Source of the DNA: JAOUGY01 sp963792365
GTDB lineage: Bacteria; Actinomycetota; Acidimicrobiia; Spongiisociales; ZC4RG35
Length of the DNA stretch: 64,000 bases
Assembly (NCBI GenBank): GCA_963792365.1
Contig: CAWBVW010000008.1
Coordinates: 372,001 to 436,000, forward strand
Direction: 5' to 3'
The notes under the pieces are model-generated. The model was not told the origin of the DNA. It saw nothing but the letters and a program-made list of their open reading frames with translations, and searched no databases. Every line of letters starts with the position of its first letter. Positions within the stretch are counted from its first letter, which is position 1. A program made the translations under genes and the position numbers. This document shows, in pieces, positions 1 through 8,273 of this stretch.

Positions 1-1023
1 GGGTACGCAAAGCTGATCGAGCCGCTGTGGCCCGAGTCGATCTCGGTGATCCTCCCCGGGGCGTTTGCCGTCGTGGGGATGGCAACGGTCTTCGCGGCGG
101 TGGCGCGTGCGCCGCTCACTGCCATGTTGATCGTCTTCGAGGTCACGGGCGCCAACGACTACGGGTTGGTCCTGCCACTCATGCTGTCGGCGGCCTTTGC
201 GACCTTCGTCGCCGATCGGGTTCACCCCGAGAGCGTCTACACCCTGCCGCTCAAACGTCGCGGCATCTCGCTCGGGCGTCCGGGCGACATGGATCTCCTC
301 GACACGGTGGATGTGGGCGCCGTCATGCGCCCGGCTCGGGCCGAGGTCTCACCGGACATGCCGCTCGACGTCGTCGAGACGATTCTCGATCGGCTTCGGT
401 CGCACGGTCTGCCCGTGCTCAAGAACGAACGGCTGGTGGGGATCATCACCGTGAGCGACATCGAGCGGGCGGGAGGTCCTGGGGAGGGTCGCACGGTCGC
501 CGATGCGATGACTGCGCGCCCCGTCACCGTCGGACCCAAGACCCCCGTGTCCCAGGCGCTGGAGCGCATGGCGGTGCTCGGTGTGGGACGCCTGCCGGTG
601 GTCTCCGAAGAGGATTCCACGAGGCTGGTCGGGCTGTTTCGCCGGGAGGACGCAATACGCGCCTATCACATGGCTCTCGGCAGTCACACGGGGATGCATC
701 TCGATCGTGCTCGGCTCCGCCAGCGAACCGACCCGGGCGCCGCCTATTTCGACTTCCGCATTCCGCCAGGTTCCGTCGCCTCGGGTGTCGAGGTCCGCGA
801 AGTGGACTGGTGTGGGTGCACGTTGGTGTCGGTCCGGCGCGGGCGCGACGTGCTCGTACCAACGGGTAACACTGCGCTCGAGTCGGGCGATGTGGTCACC
901 GCGTTCGGCAGCGAACCCTCCCGCAAGCGGTTGATCGACGTTCTGAACGAGTCGGCGGACGAGCCGACGGCAGAGATCATCCTCGAGGATCTGATCATCG
1001 AAGAGGACAGTCAGAACGACTGA
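1..1023 (+). CDS. ClC-family chloride channel/transporter, C-terminal part (5' end outside window)
   Basis: The frame is open from the first base, so the N-terminal part is missing; 340 codons are visible. The first 80 or so residues are the last membrane helices of a ClC channel, including AFAVVGMATVFAAVARAPLT and IVFEVTG. Two CBS domains follow (about residues 109-158 and 167-225 of the visible part). An RCK_C/TrkA-C-like domain (about 250-310) comes last. CBS domains on ClC proteins usually sense adenine nucleotides; the extra RCK_C-like domain suggests a second ligand-sensing layer. Family assignment is firm; the transported ion and the channel-versus-antiporter mode cannot be read from this fragment. 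Confidence 0.9.
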   Translation, partial: GYAKLIEPLWPESISVILPGAFAVVGMATVFAAVARAPLTAMLIVFEVTGANDYGLVLPLMLSAAFATFVADRVHPESVYTLPLKRRGISLGRPGDMDLLDTVDVGAVMRPARAEVSPDMPLDVVETILDRLRSHGLPVLKNERLVGIITVSDIERAGGPGEGRTVADAMTARPVTVGPKTPVSQALERMAVLGVGRLPVVSEEDSTRLVGLFRREDAIRAYHMALGSHTGMHLDRARLRQRTDPGAAYFDFRIPPGSVASGVEVREVDWCGCTLVSVRRGRDVLVPTGNTALESGDVVTAFGSEPSRKRLIDVLNESADEPTAEIILEDLIIEEDSQND

Positions 1024-1074
1024 GCTCCGGGGCCGTGCCACCGCGCCGGACTCGAATGGAACCTCGGGCGCCGG

Positions 1075-1109
1075 CCGGAGACTGGGGACCGGACGCCGGG
1101 GACGTATCT
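1075..1109. repeat. Heptanucleotide repeat tract (about 4-5 units)
   Basis: Successive 7-bp units CCGGAGA, CTGGGGA, CCGGACG, CCGGGGA and a diverged CGTATCT lie between two convergent genes. The first two units recur in the tract at 23331-23393. Seen directly; function unknown. Confidence 0.6.
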
Positions 1110-1120
1110 CTCAGAGATAC
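1104..1120. terminator. Short bidirectional hairpin with the bpa stop codon in its loop
   Basis: GTATCTC, loop TCA, GAGATAC: a perfect 7-bp stem. The loop is the reverse complement of the TGA that ends the proteasome activator gene. It lies between convergent genes and could terminate both. There is no clear T-run, so the role is inferred. Confidence 0.45.
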
Positions 1121-1590
1121 AGCCCCGTGGGCTCGTCGCCCTCGGGTCGGCCCGGCGGAATGGCGCGACGTTGCATCTCGGCGAGTTGGGCCTGCGCGGC
1201 CATCTGTTGGCTGAAGAGCGAGGCTTGGATCCCGTGGAACAGCCCCTCGAGCCATCCGATCAGCTGAGCCTGTGCAATCCGGAGGACTGACTCGGACGGC
1301 ACGTCGTCGCCGTGAATCGGTTCGAAGATCTCGTTGAACTCGTCTTGGAGATCGGCCGAGAGCACTTCGCGCATCTCCTCGAGTGAGCGCTCGTGGATGC
1401 GCTTCAGTCGTTCGCGCCCGGCCTCGTCGAGCGGTGCCTGACGCACCTCGTCGAGCATCGCTCTGGTCATCGAGGCGATCCGGATCAGCTTGGTGGGCTG
1501 AAGAACTGCGGGGCCTTCGCCATTCTCGGTGTCGGTGGCAGCGTGGTCGGCCGTCTCGACGGCGTCGGGGCGCATCGCTTCATCGCTCAT
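1111..1590 (-). CDS. bpa: Bacterial proteasome activator (Bpa/PafE)
   Basis: A 159-residue protein matching Bpa (PafE, Rv3780-type). It has an acidic, poorly ordered N-terminus (1-30), a long alpha-helical core (about 35-140), and a C-terminal tail ending GLYL. In mycobacteria the tail GQYL docks into pockets of the 20S proteasome alpha ring and opens the gate, allowing ATP-independent degradation of unfolded proteins. The conserved Gly-x-Tyr-Leu ending and the helical core support the call. The gene is monocistronic here and its ATG faces the BldC-like gene across a repeat region. The 20S proteasome genes are not in the window. Confidence 0.88.
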   Translation of the reverse strand: MSDEAMRPDAVETADHAATDTENGEGPAVLQPTKLIRIASMTRAMLDEVRQAPLDEAGRERLKRIHERSLEEMREVLSADLQDEFNEIFEPIHGDDVPSESVLRIAQAQLIGWLEGLFHGIQASLFSQQMAAQAQLAEMQRRAIPPGRPEGDEPTGLYL

Positions 1591-1714
1591 CCGGTCAGCC
1601 TACCGTGTGATCCCGGTGGTCCGTACCTGGGTGCATCCCGCATCTTCAACAACTTTCTGTTATCGTTACGCATCGCAACACGCACATGACGAGAGTGTGT
1701 GAAGAAGAGCACAT

Positions 1715-1774
1715 ACATGTACGCGACAGACATGTGCGAGACGGACATGTAGGAGACAGACATGTACGAGAAGG
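1715..1774 (+). repeat. Four tandem 15-bp repeats upstream of the BldC-like gene
   Basis: Units at 1715, 1730, 1745 and 1760, each starting with the palindrome ACATGT and continuing with a variant of ACGAGACAG. The last unit runs into the AAGGAGG ribosome-binding site (1771-1777) of the following gene. The regular helical phasing (15 bp, about 1.4 turns) and the position suggest a multi-site operator, possibly autoregulatory. That role is inference. Confidence 0.7.
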
Positions 1775-1783
1775 AGGCATGAC

Positions 1784-2023
1784 GTGGCAGACCTCGAAGA
1801 CTTCCCGCCGATCCTCGACGCTTCCCAGGTCGCCGATCTCCTGGGAATGAACATCCAGATGGTGCGCCGCTACGCACGAGAGGGTCGGATTCCCGCCTAC
1901 AAACTCCCGGGCGGGCGGACCTTCAAGTTCTTCCGTGACGAGGTGTTCGACTTCGTGCGGGCCCATCCGGTGGTGGCCGAGGCCGATGCAGACGAGTCGC
2001 TCAGCGAGATCGACGCGTCCTGA
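1784..2023 (+). CDS. BldC-like MerR-type DNA-binding protein
   Basis: A 79-residue protein that is essentially one winged helix-turn-helix of the MerR/excisionase class. LDASQVADLLGMNIQMVRRY is the helix-turn-helix, followed by the wing GRIPAYKLPGGRTFKF. This architecture matches BldC, the small developmental regulator of Streptomyces that binds direct repeats cooperatively. The GTG start is fixed by AAGGAGG six bases upstream. The four 15-bp direct repeats ending at the ribosome-binding site would suit such a head-to-tail binder. The 3' end overlaps the convergent gene by 23 bp. The regulon is unknown. Confidence 0.8.
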   Translation: MADLEDFPPILDASQVADLLGMNIQMVRRYAREGRIPAYKLPGGRTFKFFRDEVFDFVRAHPVVAEADADESLSEIDAS

Positions 2024-2576
2024 TCACCAAGTCGATCACTTCGAGGGGAAGGACGTTGCGGGTGCCTTCCGGATCCACCATCACCACGTGATCTTCGGCG
2101 ACCACCCGGATCTTGCCCGTGACAGACGAGTCGAGGCGGGATGCCACGACTTCAACCGTCTCTCCGGTCTGCTCGAACTCGGAGAGACGAGCCTTGAACG
2201 TGATGGATCCGCCCCTGGGGTCGATCCCACCGGTGGCGCTGGGGGTGATGACGAGTGCGACTCGATCGAGCCTGGCGTCCAGGTGTTCGGTCGGGGTCTC
2301 GATCGACACGTAATCCTTCCCGACGTGTGCGACAGATCCGGTGACGGTGCGACCCGCCGTGACCACCGAGACGCGGTCGCCACGGTTCGCCCCCTCGCGG
2401 GCGACGTCACTGAGGGACCGTCTCCGCAACCGGCCGATCTCGGTCTCGATCTCGACCATCTCCGCCTCTGCGCGGAACTCTGCGCCAACGGTTTCGCGGA
2501 GCTCCCGGGCGAGACTGTCGAGCGGATCGTCGTCCCAGTCTCGAGGACCGCGAGCCGAGTTCGCCTCTTCCGTCAT
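2001..2576 (-). CDS. Hypothetical protein beside the Tad pilus operon
   Basis: A 191-residue soluble protein with no family I recognise. Residues 1-60 are charged and helical (possible coiled coil around EAEMVEIETEIGRLRRRSL). Residues 65-185 look beta-rich and fall into two similar halves: GDRVSVVTAGRTVTGSVAHV with YVSIETP, and GETVEVVASRLDSSVTGKIR with HVVMVDP. This suggests two small barrel repeats. A GGAGG ribosome-binding site precedes the ATG. The gene is divergent from the pilus operon (41 bp apart). A pilus-linked role is only a guess from position. Confidence 0.6.
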   Translation of the reverse strand: MTEEANSARGPRDWDDDPLDSLARELRETVGAEFRAEAEMVEIETEIGRLRRRSLSDVAREGANRGDRVSVVTAGRTVTGSVAHVGKDYVSIETPTEHLDARLDRVALVITPSATGGIDPRGGSITFKARLSEFEQTGETVEVVASRLDSSVTGKIRVVAEDHVVMVDPEGTRNVLPLEVIDLVIRTRRSR

Positions 2577-2617
2577 CGGAGCCTCCTGGATACCATGCCC
2601 TCTCGGGGAGGGGTCGG

Positions 2618-3382
2618 ATGCTGAGTCAACAGCCAGGGGACAACGTACGCAAGGAGCCCGCGCCGGCCAAACGTCGACCGTTCTGGTCGCGTATGTCGAT
2701 TGGGCAGATCGTCATGATCGTTGCGGGTCTCGCAGCGTTCGTGCTGAACGTGAATGTCATCCGCGCCCAGGAGGCCGTGACGATGGTGGCGGTCGCCACC
2801 GAGGACCTCGTTCCAGGGGTCGAGTTCGACGCGTCAATGGTGGAGATGGTGCCGATCGATGCCGAGAACCCGGTCATCGATCGACTCATGCCCGAGGAGG
2901 CTCTCGGGTCCTTCGAGGGCAAGATCGTCACCAGTCGGGTGCTGGAGGGTGAGTTCGTTGCCACTGCCGACCTCGCAGATCAGGCGGCACATGAGAATCT
3001 CCGTGCCGTCACGGTGAGGGTCGACGCCGACCACGCGGGCGGCGGTTCGCTCATCGAGCGTGGCGATCTCATCGACATCATCGCCGTCGAGGACGGGGTG
3101 GCTCGATACGTGGTCACCGGAGCGCAGGTACTACGGGTGCCGGTTCAGGACTCGAGCGGTGGTCTCGTTTCCATCAACGACTACTTCATCGTCATCGCAG
3201 TCGACGCAGACACTGCGCTGTCGGTAGCCGAAGCCCTGCAATCGGACTCGGTGGAGGTCGTGCTGGCAACCGGGGCTCCCGCCCCCGAGCGTCTCACGCT
3301 GGAGGACGGCGCCGACGGGGCGCCGGTGGAGGGCACGACCGACCTTGGCGGAGGAGACGGCGAGGCGGGAGACGGTGGCTGA
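2618..3382 (+). CDS. cpaB: SAF-domain Flp pilus assembly protein, CpaB/RcpC-like
   Basis: A 254-residue protein. One membrane anchor (about 28-48, IGQIVMIVAGLAAFVLNV) is followed by an extracytoplasmic SAF domain (about 55-120) and an RcpC/CpaB-type beta region with GDLIDIIAVEDG. The tail is Gly/Asp-rich. It is the first gene of the Tad operon and is preceded by GGGGAGGG. In other systems CpaB acts in the envelope during Flp pilus assembly. There is no secretin gene here, as expected of a cell without an outer membrane. The stop codon overlaps the next ATG. Confidence 0.8.
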   Translation: MLSQQPGDNVRKEPAPAKRRPFWSRMSIGQIVMIVAGLAAFVLNVNVIRAQEAVTMVAVATEDLVPGVEFDASMVEMVPIDAENPVIDRLMPEEALGSFEGKIVTSRVLEGEFVATADLADQAAHENLRAVTVRVDADHAGGGSLIERGDLIDIIAVEDGVARYVVTGAQVLRVPVQDSSGGLVSINDYFIVIAVDADTALSVAEALQSDSVEVVLATGAPAPERLTLEDGADGAPVEGTTDLGGGDGEAGDGG

Positions 3383-4560
3383 TGCCCGAGACCGAGCTCG
3401 CAATCGCGCTGTCGGCCCGCGAGTGGCCTGACCGCCTCCGCCATTTTCTCGCCGACCACGGTGGGGCCAGGGTGCGCGTCGCTGCAATGGGGCCGGAAGA
3501 CCTGCTGGTCGAGGCGTACGACCTGCTGCTCATCGACGACATCTGCTCGTTTCTGACTCCGCGACTCGTGGATCTCGTCACCGACCAAGGACGAGTGGTA
3601 CTCGGTGTCTACGACCCGGCGGAGTTCGCCGATGGAAAGGACCGGCTACTCGAGTGTGGTGTGGCCGACGTCGTCGAGGCCGGTGCTCACCCAGAGGAGT
3701 TCCTCAAGACGATTGCCCGACTTGCGACTCAGCTGGAACCGTCCACCGAGGTGGAGTCGCCAGGGCCGCGTTCCGAGAAAGAGCCCGAGGAGCGGGCCCC
3801 TGTCGGCACGCCGACGGTCATTGCGGTCGGTGGTCCGAGCGGTGGAGTGGGATCCACCGAGGTGGCACTCGGGCTGGCTGCCAGACTGGCGAGACGGGGC
3901 CCGACGGTTCTCGTCGAAGTCGACGAGAACGCGCCATCTCTCGCCCAGCGACTCGGTCTCCCGCTCTATCCGAACATCCGAACTGCCATCGACATCCTCG
4001 AACAGCGGACGGGCTCACTGGAGAGGGTGCTGCACCACACCGGGGTCGAGGGTCTCGTCGCACTCCCGGGCCTCGCCAACATCCGGGACTGGCACGAGGT
4101 GCGTCCCCGGCAGGCGCTCGATCTCGTCCGGCAACTTGCGGTGAGTCATGTTCACGTCGTCGTGAACGTCGGCAGCCGGATCGATGCCGATGCCTTTGGC
4201 GAGGGCCAGCCCCGCTACGGGATGAGCCGGGTCGCCGTCGAGCATTGCGACCGTCTCGTCGCCGTGGGATTGGGGACGCCGGTTGGGGTGGCGAGGCTGC
4301 TCGAATGGCTCGCCACCGCACAATCGATCGGCGACTCGCCACGAGCCGACATCCTGGTGAATCGTGCGCCCGGCGACCAGTTCCGCAGGGGCGAACTGGT
4401 GCAGGAGATCACACGCACGTACCCGCCGACCAGCTTCGCCTTCCTGCCCCAAGACAGCCGAATGTCGTCGATGACCTGGGACGGCTCCGTGCCGAATCGC
4501 GGCAAGTTCCGCCGCTCGCTCGACCGGTGGGTCGACCGGTTTGTGAATGGGGAGACATGA
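3382..4560 (+). CDS. tadZ: TadZ/CpaE-like pilus localisation ATPase with a variant Walker A
   Basis: A 392-residue protein with an N-terminal receiver-like domain (1-115, with the acidic stretch LLLIDDI), a variable linker, and a MinD/ParA-like domain from about 140. The P-loop reads GGPSGGVGSTE: the Lys normally found after GGVG is Ser, so nucleotide hydrolysis of the classical MinD type is unlikely. Atypical Walker A motifs are known in the TadZ family, which marks the pole where the pilus machine assembles. The ATG overlaps the previous stop, and its own stop overlaps the ATPase start (ATGA). Confidence 0.8.
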   Translation: MPETELAIALSAREWPDRLRHFLADHGGARVRVAAMGPEDLLVEAYDLLLIDDICSFLTPRLVDLVTDQGRVVLGVYDPAEFADGKDRLLECGVADVVEAGAHPEEFLKTIARLATQLEPSTEVESPGPRSEKEPEERAPVGTPTVIAVGGPSGGVGSTEVALGLAARLARRGPTVLVEVDENAPSLAQRLGLPLYPNIRTAIDILEQRTGSLERVLHHTGVEGLVALPGLANIRDWHEVRPRQALDLVRQLAVSHVHVVVNVGSRIDADAFGEGQPRYGMSRVAVEHCDRLVAVGLGTPVGVARLLEWLATAQSIGDSPRADILVNRAPGDQFRRGELVQEITRTYPPTSFAFLPQDSRMSSMTWDGSVPNRGKFRRSLDRWVDRFVNGET

Positions 4561-5840
4561 CCGATCGATCCCACGCCTACGACTCGATCCGGCGTCGTGC
4601 ACTCCAACTCGTAGAAGAGGCGCATATGGACGCGTCGGGTGATCGCGACATGGTCCGCGATCTGGTTTCTCGTGCGGTCGACGAGTACCAGAGGCGATCG
4701 AACCTCGGCGAGAACCGGGCCATCAGCGATCCCGGCCACATGGTCGAACGGATCGTGCGGTCCCTCGCCGACTACGGGCCGCTCACCGAACTGCTCCAAC
4801 GCACCGATGTCGAGGAGATCTTCATCGAAGGCCCACGGGTCACGTTCATCGATGGCACCGGGCGCCTGCGCGGGCTCGGTGAGCCGACCACCATTGAGGA
4901 GAACCGTCAGGTGGTCGACCGGCTGCTTGCCTCCACCGACCGGAGGATGGACGCCTCGAGCCCCATCGTGCAAGGAAGGGTGCTCGAAGGCACCGCTCGT
5001 CTCACGGCGGTGATCCCGCCGATTGCGGACCAGTTGTCGGCGACCATTCGTCGCTACGCCCTCCGCAAGGAGAGCCTGGCATCGCTGGTCGAACTCGACT
5101 CGCTCACCGGCTCGGCCGCCGGCTTCCTGTGGGCGGTGATGCAGACCAACTCCAGCATCATGATCTCGGGTCCGCCCGGCGCCGGAAAGACCTCGCTGCT
5201 CTCTGCGATGCTCAACGCCGCTCCCTCGGATCATTGTCTGCGGTGTTGCGAAGAGGTGCGTGAGCTCCACTTCCCGCTGGTGCACGGCTCGTTCTACGAG
5301 GCTCGGCCCCCGGGCCTCGACGGGTCGGGCGAGGTTTCCCTGCGCGATCTGGTGAAGGTGGTGCTGGCCATGCGCCCCGATCGCATCGTCGTGGGCGAGG
5401 TCCGCGGCGCCGAGGCATTCGAACTCACGCGAGCTGTGAACGCCGGCACGGGCTTTGCATGCACGATCCACGCGAACTCTGCAGCCGACGCGCTGGCAGC
5501 GATGGTGAACGCCGCCCTCATGGCGGGTGAGAACGTGCCGGAGGCGGTGGTGCGCAACGTGTTCTCGGCATCACTCGATCTGGTCGTTCACTGCGACCGT
5601 GAAGCCGTGCGCGGTGACGACGGAGGAATGAAGCGTCAGGTCCGCGAGATCCTGGCGGTGGTGCCTTCGCTCCACGACGACTTCAGTACGGAGCCGATCT
5701 TCGTGCGCGAACGGGTCGGCGCTCCGATGCGGTGGACCGGCGCGCTGCCTCCGTCCCGGCTGTCGGGACAGATAGCCCAGATCTTGCCCGATGGGGTGGG
5801 ATTGGCCGACGTGCTGGACGGGCGAGCGGCGCTTCCATGA
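4557..5840 (+). CDS. tadA: Pilus assembly/secretion ATPase TadA (CpaF)
   Basis: A 427-residue type II/IV secretion ATPase that powers Flp pilin export and assembly at the inner face of the membrane. Residues 1-190 form the N-terminal domain (EEIFIEGP). The Walker A is GPPGAGKTS (about residue 205), the Walker B region is RIVVGEVRG, and the His-box region ends in TGFACTIHANSA. I chose the ATG at 4557 because it gives the ATGA overlap with tadZ and the usual family length; the frame is open much further upstream. It overlaps tadB by ATGA. Confidence 0.9.
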   Translation: MTDRSHAYDSIRRRALQLVEEAHMDASGDRDMVRDLVSRAVDEYQRRSNLGENRAISDPGHMVERIVRSLADYGPLTELLQRTDVEEIFIEGPRVTFIDGTGRLRGLGEPTTIEENRQVVDRLLASTDRRMDASSPIVQGRVLEGTARLTAVIPPIADQLSATIRRYALRKESLASLVELDSLTGSAAGFLWAVMQTNSSIMISGPPGAGKTSLLSAMLNAAPSDHCLRCCEEVRELHFPLVHGSFYEARPPGLDGSGEVSLRDLVKVVLAMRPDRIVVGEVRGAEAFELTRAVNAGTGFACTIHANSAADALAAMVNAALMAGENVPEAVVRNVFSASLDLVVHCDREAVRGDDGGMKRQVREILAVVPSLHDDFSTEPIFVRERVGAPMRWTGALPPSRLSGQIAQILPDGVGLADVLDGRAALP

Positions 5841-6730
5841 TCCTTGTGGCCGCCCTTTCGAGTGCAGTCGCCATCGGCACCGCCATCGGTCTGGTGATGG
5901 GTGTGGTTCCCCGGCGTCGGGCACAGCTCACTGCCGCGCCACAGGTCGACCCGCGTCAGCAGTGGCTGATCCAGGCCGGTCTCGAGATCACACCCCGGCA
6001 GTTTCGCCTGGTGAGCCTCGGGGCGGGGGTGCTCGCCTTCCTGTTCGTCCTGCTGGTGACCGGGCTGGTCTCGGTTGCGCTGGTGGTCGCGGCGCTGATC
6101 GCAGTGTTGCCGAGAGCGTTCTACGCCCGCCGTCGGACGCTCCGCATGTCGGAGGTCCAGAAGGCTTGGCCCGACGGGCTGAGAGACCTCGTGGCGTCGA
6201 TCACCGCGGGAATGTCGCTCCAGCGGGCTGTCGAAAACCTTGCGCTCACCGGTCCGATGCCGTTGCGCGTGGCATTCGCTCGTTTCCCCTACCTCGCCAG
6301 GACCCTCGGTATGGTGCCTGCGCTCGAAGTGATCAAGGAGGAGCTTGCCGACCCGACGAGCGACAGGATCATCGAGGTCGTGATCCTCGCCCATCAACGC
6401 GGTGGAGCGATCGTTCCCGAGATCCTGAGGGATCTCGCCGATGCGACAGTGCGCGATGTGTGGACGATCGAAGAGATCGAGACACAGTCACTCGAGCAGA
6501 AGATCAACGCCCGGGCGGTGTTCGTCATCCCGTGGCTGATCCTCATCGCCATCACGGCGCGTCCCGGTCCTTTCCGGGAGTTCTACGCCAGCGGAGGCGG
6601 TGTTGTGGTTGTGGTGGTGTGCGGGCTCATGAGCGGGTTCGGGATGTGGCTCGTGTCGAGGCTCGGAGCCGAGCCGGATGAGCCGAGGGTGTTCGGCGGC
6701 GCCGCCAGTTCAACTGGGGAGGCGTTTTGA
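5837..6730 (+). CDS. tadB: Tad pilus inner-membrane platform protein TadB
   Basis: A 297-residue membrane protein with N-terminal helices (about 1-22 and 60-95), a cytoplasmic type II secretion F domain (about 120-240, LRDLVASITAGMSLQRAVEN), and C-terminal helices (about 235-280). It would form the membrane platform with TadC on which TadA acts. The ATG overlaps the tadA stop (ATGA). The neighbouring tadC has the same fold, as in other Tad loci. Confidence 0.87.
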   Translation: MILVAALSSAVAIGTAIGLVMGVVPRRRAQLTAAPQVDPRQQWLIQAGLEITPRQFRLVSLGAGVLAFLFVLLVTGLVSVALVVAALIAVLPRAFYARRRTLRMSEVQKAWPDGLRDLVASITAGMSLQRAVENLALTGPMPLRVAFARFPYLARTLGMVPALEVIKEELADPTSDRIIEVVILAHQRGGAIVPEILRDLADATVRDVWTIEEIETQSLEQKINARAVFVIPWLILIAITARPGPFREFYASGGGVVVVVVCGLMSGFGMWLVSRLGAEPDEPRVFGGAASSTGEAF

Positions 6731-7677
6731 TCGACCCGATGCTGGCTTTGGCGGCGATCGCCTCGGCAGTGGCAGTGATCGGGCTCGCCAGCGTGCTCAT
6801 TCCCCCGACCCGGCGACTCGGTCCTCGAGTCCGACCGTACGCGATCGGCGCCCGGACGAGCCTGGGCGGAAGTGCCGACGTGCGTGGTGTGGCTGATGGC
6901 GGCGCAGGGACTGCGATCAAGGGTGTGTTCGGGCCGCTGTTCAGCGGTGTGGCCCGGCGACTGAGTGGATTCATCGACCGTGGAGGCGACGAGGTCCTGG
7001 CGCTCAAGATCCGCCAGGCCCGCTTGTTCCCGGAGATTCCCGAGTCGGAACGGTTGGGAGCGTACCGAATGCGGCAGCTCACCACGCTTGCACTGTGGCT
7101 GGGTGGAGCGATCGGCCTGGCGCTGCTGCTCGACCTGTCCACGGGGATCGGGCTGGTCTTGATCGCCTCCGGACTGATGATCGGCGCCACCCGGCAGCGA
7201 GGCCGGCTCGACCGTGCAATCGAAGAGCGTCAGAACCGGATGCGGATCGAGATCTACACCGTCAACCAGTTGCTCGCAGTAAGGGCGCGTGCCGGGGGAG
7301 GAGTGGTTCAGGCAGTGTCTCAGCTCGTGGCTCGCGGACATGGCGAGGTCGTCTCCGAATTGGGTGAGGCCTTGCGGCTTCAGCGGGCGGGAATCCGAGC
7401 TTCGGAGGCTTTCCACCGGATTGCAGAGGCGACTCCCGAGCCATTCTGCGCCCGCACCTACTCGCTGCTCTCTGTGGCGGAGGACAGAGGTGTCGATCTG
7501 GCCGAGGGGCTGCTGTCGCTGTCGGAGGATGTCCGTGAGGCGAGACGAGCCTCCATCAAACGTAATGCGACCAAGCGGAGGGCGGCGATGCTGATACCGA
7601 CCATCGCCATCCTCGCTCCGGTGATGTTGATTTTCGTGGCTGCCCCGCTGCCGCGACTGGTGCTCGGTTGGCAATGA
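6727..7677 (+). CDS. tadC: Tad pilus inner-membrane platform protein TadC
   Basis: A 316-residue membrane protein with a helix at 1-20, a paired membrane segment at about 120-155, a type II secretion F domain (about 180-280, VNQLLAVRARAGGGVVQAVS), and a final helix at 290-312. The TTG start at 6727 overlaps the tadB stop (TTGA) and follows GGGGAGG at 6716-6722, so translational coupling is likely. It partners TadB. Confidence 0.87.
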   Translation: MIDPMLALAAIASAVAVIGLASVLIPPTRRLGPRVRPYAIGARTSLGGSADVRGVADGGAGTAIKGVFGPLFSGVARRLSGFIDRGGDEVLALKIRQARLFPEIPESERLGAYRMRQLTTLALWLGGAIGLALLLDLSTGIGLVLIASGLMIGATRQRGRLDRAIEERQNRMRIEIYTVNQLLAVRARAGGGVVQAVSQLVARGHGEVVSELGEALRLQRAGIRASEAFHRIAEATPEPFCARTYSLLSVAEDRGVDLAEGLLSLSEDVREARRASIKRNATKRRAAMLIPTIAILAPVMLIFVAAPLPRLVLGWQ

Positions 7678-7710
7678 GAAGAATGAGAAGAACGAGAGAG
7701 AGGGATCGGG

Positions 7711-7902
7711 ATGCAAACCGTGAGGGAACACGTCGGCGCGGTCGTGCGCCAGGTACACGAGGACGAACGAGGCTTGAACACGGCCGAGCTTCTCGGCAAC
7801 GCCGCGCTGGCGATCGCTGCCCTGCTGGTGATCTGGGGAGCGCTCGAGGCGTTGGGAGTCAGTGTCGTCGATTGGATCGCATCTCAGCTCGGGATCGGCT
7901 GA
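7711..7902 (+). CDS. flp: Flp-type major pilin candidate
   Basis: A 63-residue protein made of a basic/acidic leader (1-21) and one hydrophobic helix (about 28-55, AALAIAALLVIWGALEALGV). The junction RG-LNTAELL places Glu five residues after Gly, the signature of prepilin-peptidase cleavage of Flp pilins (G/xxxxE). Length and position directly after tadC support the call. The leader region 7673-7705 is purine-rich, with a 9-bp unit AATGAGAAG repeated, and supplies the ribosome-binding site. No prepilin peptidase (TadV) gene is in the window. Confidence 0.75.
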   Translation: MQTVREHVGAVVRQVHEDERGLNTAELLGNAALAIAALLVIWGALEALGVSVVDWIASQLGIG

Positions 7903-8273
7903 CCGCCGAAGAGGGCGGCTTTGCAACGCTCGAGAACGTTGCGGCGGCTGCGTTTGCACTGCTCTTCTTCGCCATCCTCTCGAACCTCATCGTGATGCAG
8001 TACGCACTCGGCGTCACCGTCGCAGCCCTCGACGAAGGAGTTCGCCAGGGTGCCAGATCGCTCGATCCTGTCGGGGCTTGCGAGAGCCGCGCTCACTCGA
8101 CGTTCGACTCGGTGCTCGGCGGTGCGGTGGTGGCCGCGAGCCTCCAATGCGCCGTCGATGGTCCCTGGGTCGTGGCAAGGGTTGACGGGATACTCGATGG
8201 ATGGGCTCCGCCGGTACCCGACCTGTCGTTCACGCGGGAGGCGCGTGCCCCCTTGGAGGACCTGACCCCATGA
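7899..8273 (+). CDS. TadE-like pseudopilin, first copy
   Basis: A product of about 124 residues. The N-terminus carries GG-FATLEN, a pilin-type cleavage motif with Glu at +5, followed by a hydrophobic helix (VAAAAFALLFFAILSNLIVM). The rest is a small extracytoplasmic domain with two Cys. There is no ATG. A CTG at 7899 would overlap the flp stop (CTGA), matching the coupling style of the operon; a TTG at 7872 is the alternative. The frame itself is secure from the motif and the ATGA overlap with the next gene. Confidence 0.7.
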   Translation: MTAEEGGFATLENVAAAAFALLFFAILSNLIVMQYALGVTVAALDEGVRQGARSLDPVGACESRAHSTFDSVLGGAVVAASLQCAVDGPWVVARVDGILDGWAPPVPDLSFTREARAPLEDLTP

